Positions 62,601 through 64,000 of a stretch of DNA of 64,000 nucleotides are shown piece by piece (the stretch's first letter is position 1; every line of letters begins with the position of its first letter). The position numbers were made by a program, and so were the translations under genes. Origin of the DNA: Pseudomonas entomophila. GTDB taxonomy: Bacteria > Pseudomonadota > Gammaproteobacteria > Pseudomonadales > Pseudomonadaceae. The notes under the pieces were generated by a model, which was not told where the DNA came from, did not search any database, and was given only the letters and a program-made list of their open reading frames with translations. The stretch lies in contig NZ_JAAMQI010000020.1 in the NCBI RefSeq assembly GCF_013523165.1, positions 1 to 64,000 on the forward strand, written 5' to 3'.

Positions 62601-64000
62601 GAGCCTGCTGCGCTGGACCGAGGCGGCCGAGGGTGATGAGCGCCAGGACCGCCACCTGTTCAGCCAGGCCATCAACCGCGCCTGGCGGCGCGAGGGAGGT
62701 GCTGACCTGGTGATCAGCAACCTGCGTATACATGAACTGCCGTTCCTGCCGGCACGCTTCGATCATGTCCGCAGACTCCACCTGCGAGGTCTGGCATTGC
62801 GCTCGATATCGGGCGACTTCTTGCAGAGCTTTGCGCAACTTGAGCGACTGAACGTGGCCTTCAGCCCCGATCTGGACACAGAGACGCTGTTCCAGGCCTT
62901 GTCCAGTGCGCCACGGTTGCGCGCGCTGAGTCTGGAGGCCGGCCATCTCGAGCGTTTGTCGGCACAGGCGGAGACTGCCCTGGCCGGTCTGCGCTCACTG
63001 ACCGAGCTGTCCTTGCAACGCAATCTGCTGACCATGACCGAAAACGATTGGCGGACACTGGCACGCTTGCCGCTGACGTCGCTCAACCTGCGCCTGAATC
63101 GCATCACCCTGACGCCGACCGCGGCCCAGGTGATCGGCGAGATGGTCAATCTGCAGGCGCTCGACCTGTCGCACAACCCCCTGCACGTGGCACCGGCGCT
63201 GGGCCAACTGGCCCGCTTGCAGACCCTGCACCTGCACGACTGCGGGCTGAGCGCCTGGCCCGAGGGGCTGACCGCCTTGATGGAACGCCCCGACTGCGCC
63301 CTGCAACACCTGGATCTGAGCGAGAACCGCATCACCCAGGTCCCGGGGCTGACCGTGCTGCTCGACTCGATTTATGTACACGCGCTGAACGGCAACGCTC
63401 ACGGGCGCTTCTGGCGCTTCAACTTCAATGGCCTGGAGGACGAGACGGCCCGCCAATTGACGGCCGCCGGCGTGGTCGTGCTCGAACACGAGCCCCTTGC
63501 CGACCCGGCACGCCACGTGGATTGGCTCGACGGCGCCCGCGAGGCGCAACGGGAGGTGTGGCACAGCCTGTTCGATGACGACGCCCACCGTGACTTGCGC
63601 GAGGTCATCGAACGGGTGGGTCGTTCCGCGCAGGCCCGGGACAACCTTCGCACCTTGCGCACCCAAGTCTGGACCTTGCTGGAACGTGCGGCAGAGGACA
63701 CCGCCCTGCGCGAACGGCTGAATGAAATCGCCGGCGATTTTCCCGCGACCTGTGGCGATGCGGGGGCCGATGCCTTCAGCGCCCTGCAGATCGAAACGAT
63801 GGCCTACAACGAGAGCACCACGAGCGACCTGCCTGGCCCGTACCTGTTCAACGTCTACCGGCGCCTGTTCCGCCGCGACCAGGTGAACGTCCTGGCCGCG
63901 CGCCTTCATGCGGCACGGCTCGAGCGCCAGGCGGTCTTGATCGCACGTGCCCAGGGCCAGGCGAGCGATGTTCCCCTGCCCCCGCTCGATGCGCTCGACG
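59647..64000 (+). CDS. LRR / NEL-type E3 ubiquitin ligase effector-like protein, partial
   Basis: An open frame of 1451 codons that runs off the window. Residues ~20-520 resemble the large N-terminal region (dermonecrotic-toxin-like, DUF6543 type) of Pseudomonas NEL proteins, with a hydrophobic helical stretch at ~432-460 (VLNVAAMFVPGLGQVMLAV). The middle (~520-1030) is helical. Leucine-rich repeats fill ~1039-1240 (LTSLNLRLNRITL; LQALDLSHNPL; LQTLHLHDCGL; LQHLDLSENRITQVP). A helical NEL domain begins near 1265 and contains the catalytic-cysteine motif CGDAGAD (C1369), as in IpaH/SspH. Such enzymes put ubiquitin on host proteins. No secretion system is nearby, so the delivery route is open. 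AGGAG precedes the ATG. Confidence 0.85.
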   Translation, partial: MTATSPAFHHAQISRAFPDWSKHLHPHDASRVIKGARPPYFDEQGALFSWYAVAEEQDKQTLAEAFRVRNASARSLAKAMRDKRDPISFATPLLQEALGLEVPVGTAQYVFQPFTVAQDWIQEPLDQSLPPSGDPLPPAKVVTANGPARATSLLAAALHNFEGLEAVGPLSTLRLGPADDTPLPGLSMGRFVSTCRRLDLGGRYQRHLADLYHGAQATGIEQAWIQASLDQLRLDTHVAALRGLISHAARRTLLDWCDRRPGVTYRGHPLTCQRLELFGIPLHDVLIISAESRDQVNPCLLYMPGHPDQPVREFDSISALGKQLAAGLQAEDARRYLLGKALLAQQPALDAHVRSALFERHEHLGDPVWVPVDSPRVRAQLRKLPTTPWRDLYKAYVRKLKADAEYVVVPTARVDAEARLTLLEHWLDAGLNVLNVAAMFVPGLGQVMLAVSAAQLLDGIFQGFEAWEDGQRAEALGQVESLLLNALSVGALAGGSVALKASGFIDALESVFVDGQERLWHPDLGAYRSDVAIPPDTLPNVHGQYVLDGRHYVRLEEGWYEQRLDDDGRWHLHHPSDPDAYAPAFVHDGATGWRLIHETPLDWDRLTLVRRLGPAGQTLKEADVMAALRASDTDDALLRHCHVAAEPPPVLLTDALVRLNVDDEVEDLIDRVRQGLPLPPHKNYAVAALPHLPGWPEDHIVEVFEGSEQWGTSVRYGRLPQPGDVIVKMTRDELSQGALARVVIEQIDARTLAALLPPGTAMARPVQTLQQVLADALIGQREAVFARLHDARQAAPNAAARWLGRQFIGVPDNALNAVVEAASQTEQRQLDAGRVPLRVAEEARQLQARCRLERALLGLYRPGLATADTWTLFAALREAEPALPADQLFETACRRRAWAARTLGQQPIKPGFRSPLRLSDGRLGYPLSGRPRLSRWRRPAETRLQDLYPSLTETERTQLLTQLRARGPLADQLSALRREQDTLAVSLLRWTEAAEGDERQDRHLFSQAINRAWRREGGADLVISNLRIHELPFLPARFDHVRRLHLRGLALRSISGDFLQSFAQLERLNVAFSPDLDTETLFQALSSAPRLRALSLEAGHLERLSAQAETALAGLRSLTELSLQRNLLTMTENDWRTLARLPLTSLNLRLNRITLTPTAAQVIGEMVNLQALDLSHNPLHVAPALGQLARLQTLHLHDCGLSAWPEGLTALMERPDCALQHLDLSENRITQVPGLTVLLDSIYVHALNGNAHGRFWRFNFNGLEDETARQLTAAGVVVLEHEPLADPARHVDWLDGAREAQREVWHSLFDDDAHRDLREVIERVGRSAQARDNLRTLRTQVWTLLERAAEDTALRERLNEIAGDFPATCGDAGADAFSALQIETMAYNESTTSDLPGPYLFNVYRRLFRRDQVNVLAARLHAARLERQAVLIARAQGQASDVPLPPLDALD

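Noticed and set aside
59926..62946. A 1006-codon minus-strand open frame
   Set aside because: Antisense to the LRR/NEL gene; no domains and no ribosome site. The plus-strand frame shows clear leucine-rich repeats.
1..64000. CRISPR arrays, tRNA or rRNA genes, insertion sequences, prophage
   Set aside because: I saw no regularly spaced repeats, no tRNA-like cloverleaf or rRNA sequence, and no transposase, integrase or phage structural genes.

Overview
This 64 kb window is high-GC chromosomal DNA of a Pseudomonas, most likely of the P. putida / P. entomophila type. The grounds are the gene families present (pseudomonine-type siderophore cluster, CbtA/CbtB and CobN/CobW set, RTX and NEL-type proteins), the sigma-28 and ECF promoter styles, and REP-like repeats built on a GGAGCGGCCCC core. 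The species call is inference. No rRNA, tRNA, CRISPR array, phage or insertion sequence was recognised.

Layout. 1-6.6 kb: the C-terminal end of an RTX-type secreted protein, a LysR regulator divergent from an MFS exporter, small hypothetical and lipoprotein genes, and a chemoreceptor behind a good sigma-28 promoter. 6.65-29.8 kb: a complete siderophore locus of the pseudomonine type. The minus-strand operon pmsC-pmsE-pmsA-pmsB makes and activates salicylate and makes histamine. The divergent pmsD encodes a Cy-Cy-A protein, followed by a flavin N-monooxygenase (pmsF). The convergent pmsG encodes carrier and condensation domains. A Fur-type ECF sigma gene, two half-size ABC exporters, an ABC importer (two permeases, an ATPase and a lipoprotein) and a TonB-dependent receptor complete uptake and export. 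29.9-32.9 kb: an ECF sigma / anti-sigma pair divergent from a periplasmic catalase-like peroxidase and cytochrome b561, with two back-to-back copies of the same ECF promoter between them.

33-44.7 kb: a second chemoreceptor with a sigma-28-like promoter, a repeat-rich decayed stretch, uppP, pnuC with a NadR-like kinase, an RsbQ-like hydrolase overlapping a PAS histidine kinase, an LTA-synthase-family sulfatase, and an NtrC-like regulator that has lost its GAFTGA loop. 44.8-54.2 kb: a cobalamin/cobalt region with ChlD-like and ChlI-like subunits, CobN and CobW on the minus strand, and CbtB, CbtA, CobE and CobM on the plus strand. A cobalamin riboswitch leads each arm, the two facing apart. 54.3-58.4 kb: a BvgA/BvgS-like two-component operon with a candidate binding palindrome. 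58.5-64 kb: gluconokinase, a small exported protein, and a very large LRR protein with a NEL-type E3 ubiquitin ligase domain, cut by the window edge.

The most notable points are: the NEL/LRR effector-like protein; the PmsD carrier domain that has lost its phosphopantetheine serine while PmsG carries an intact one; the mirror-image ECF promoters; the RsbQ-hydrolase/PAS-kinase overlap; and the sigma54-type regulator without a GAFTGA loop.
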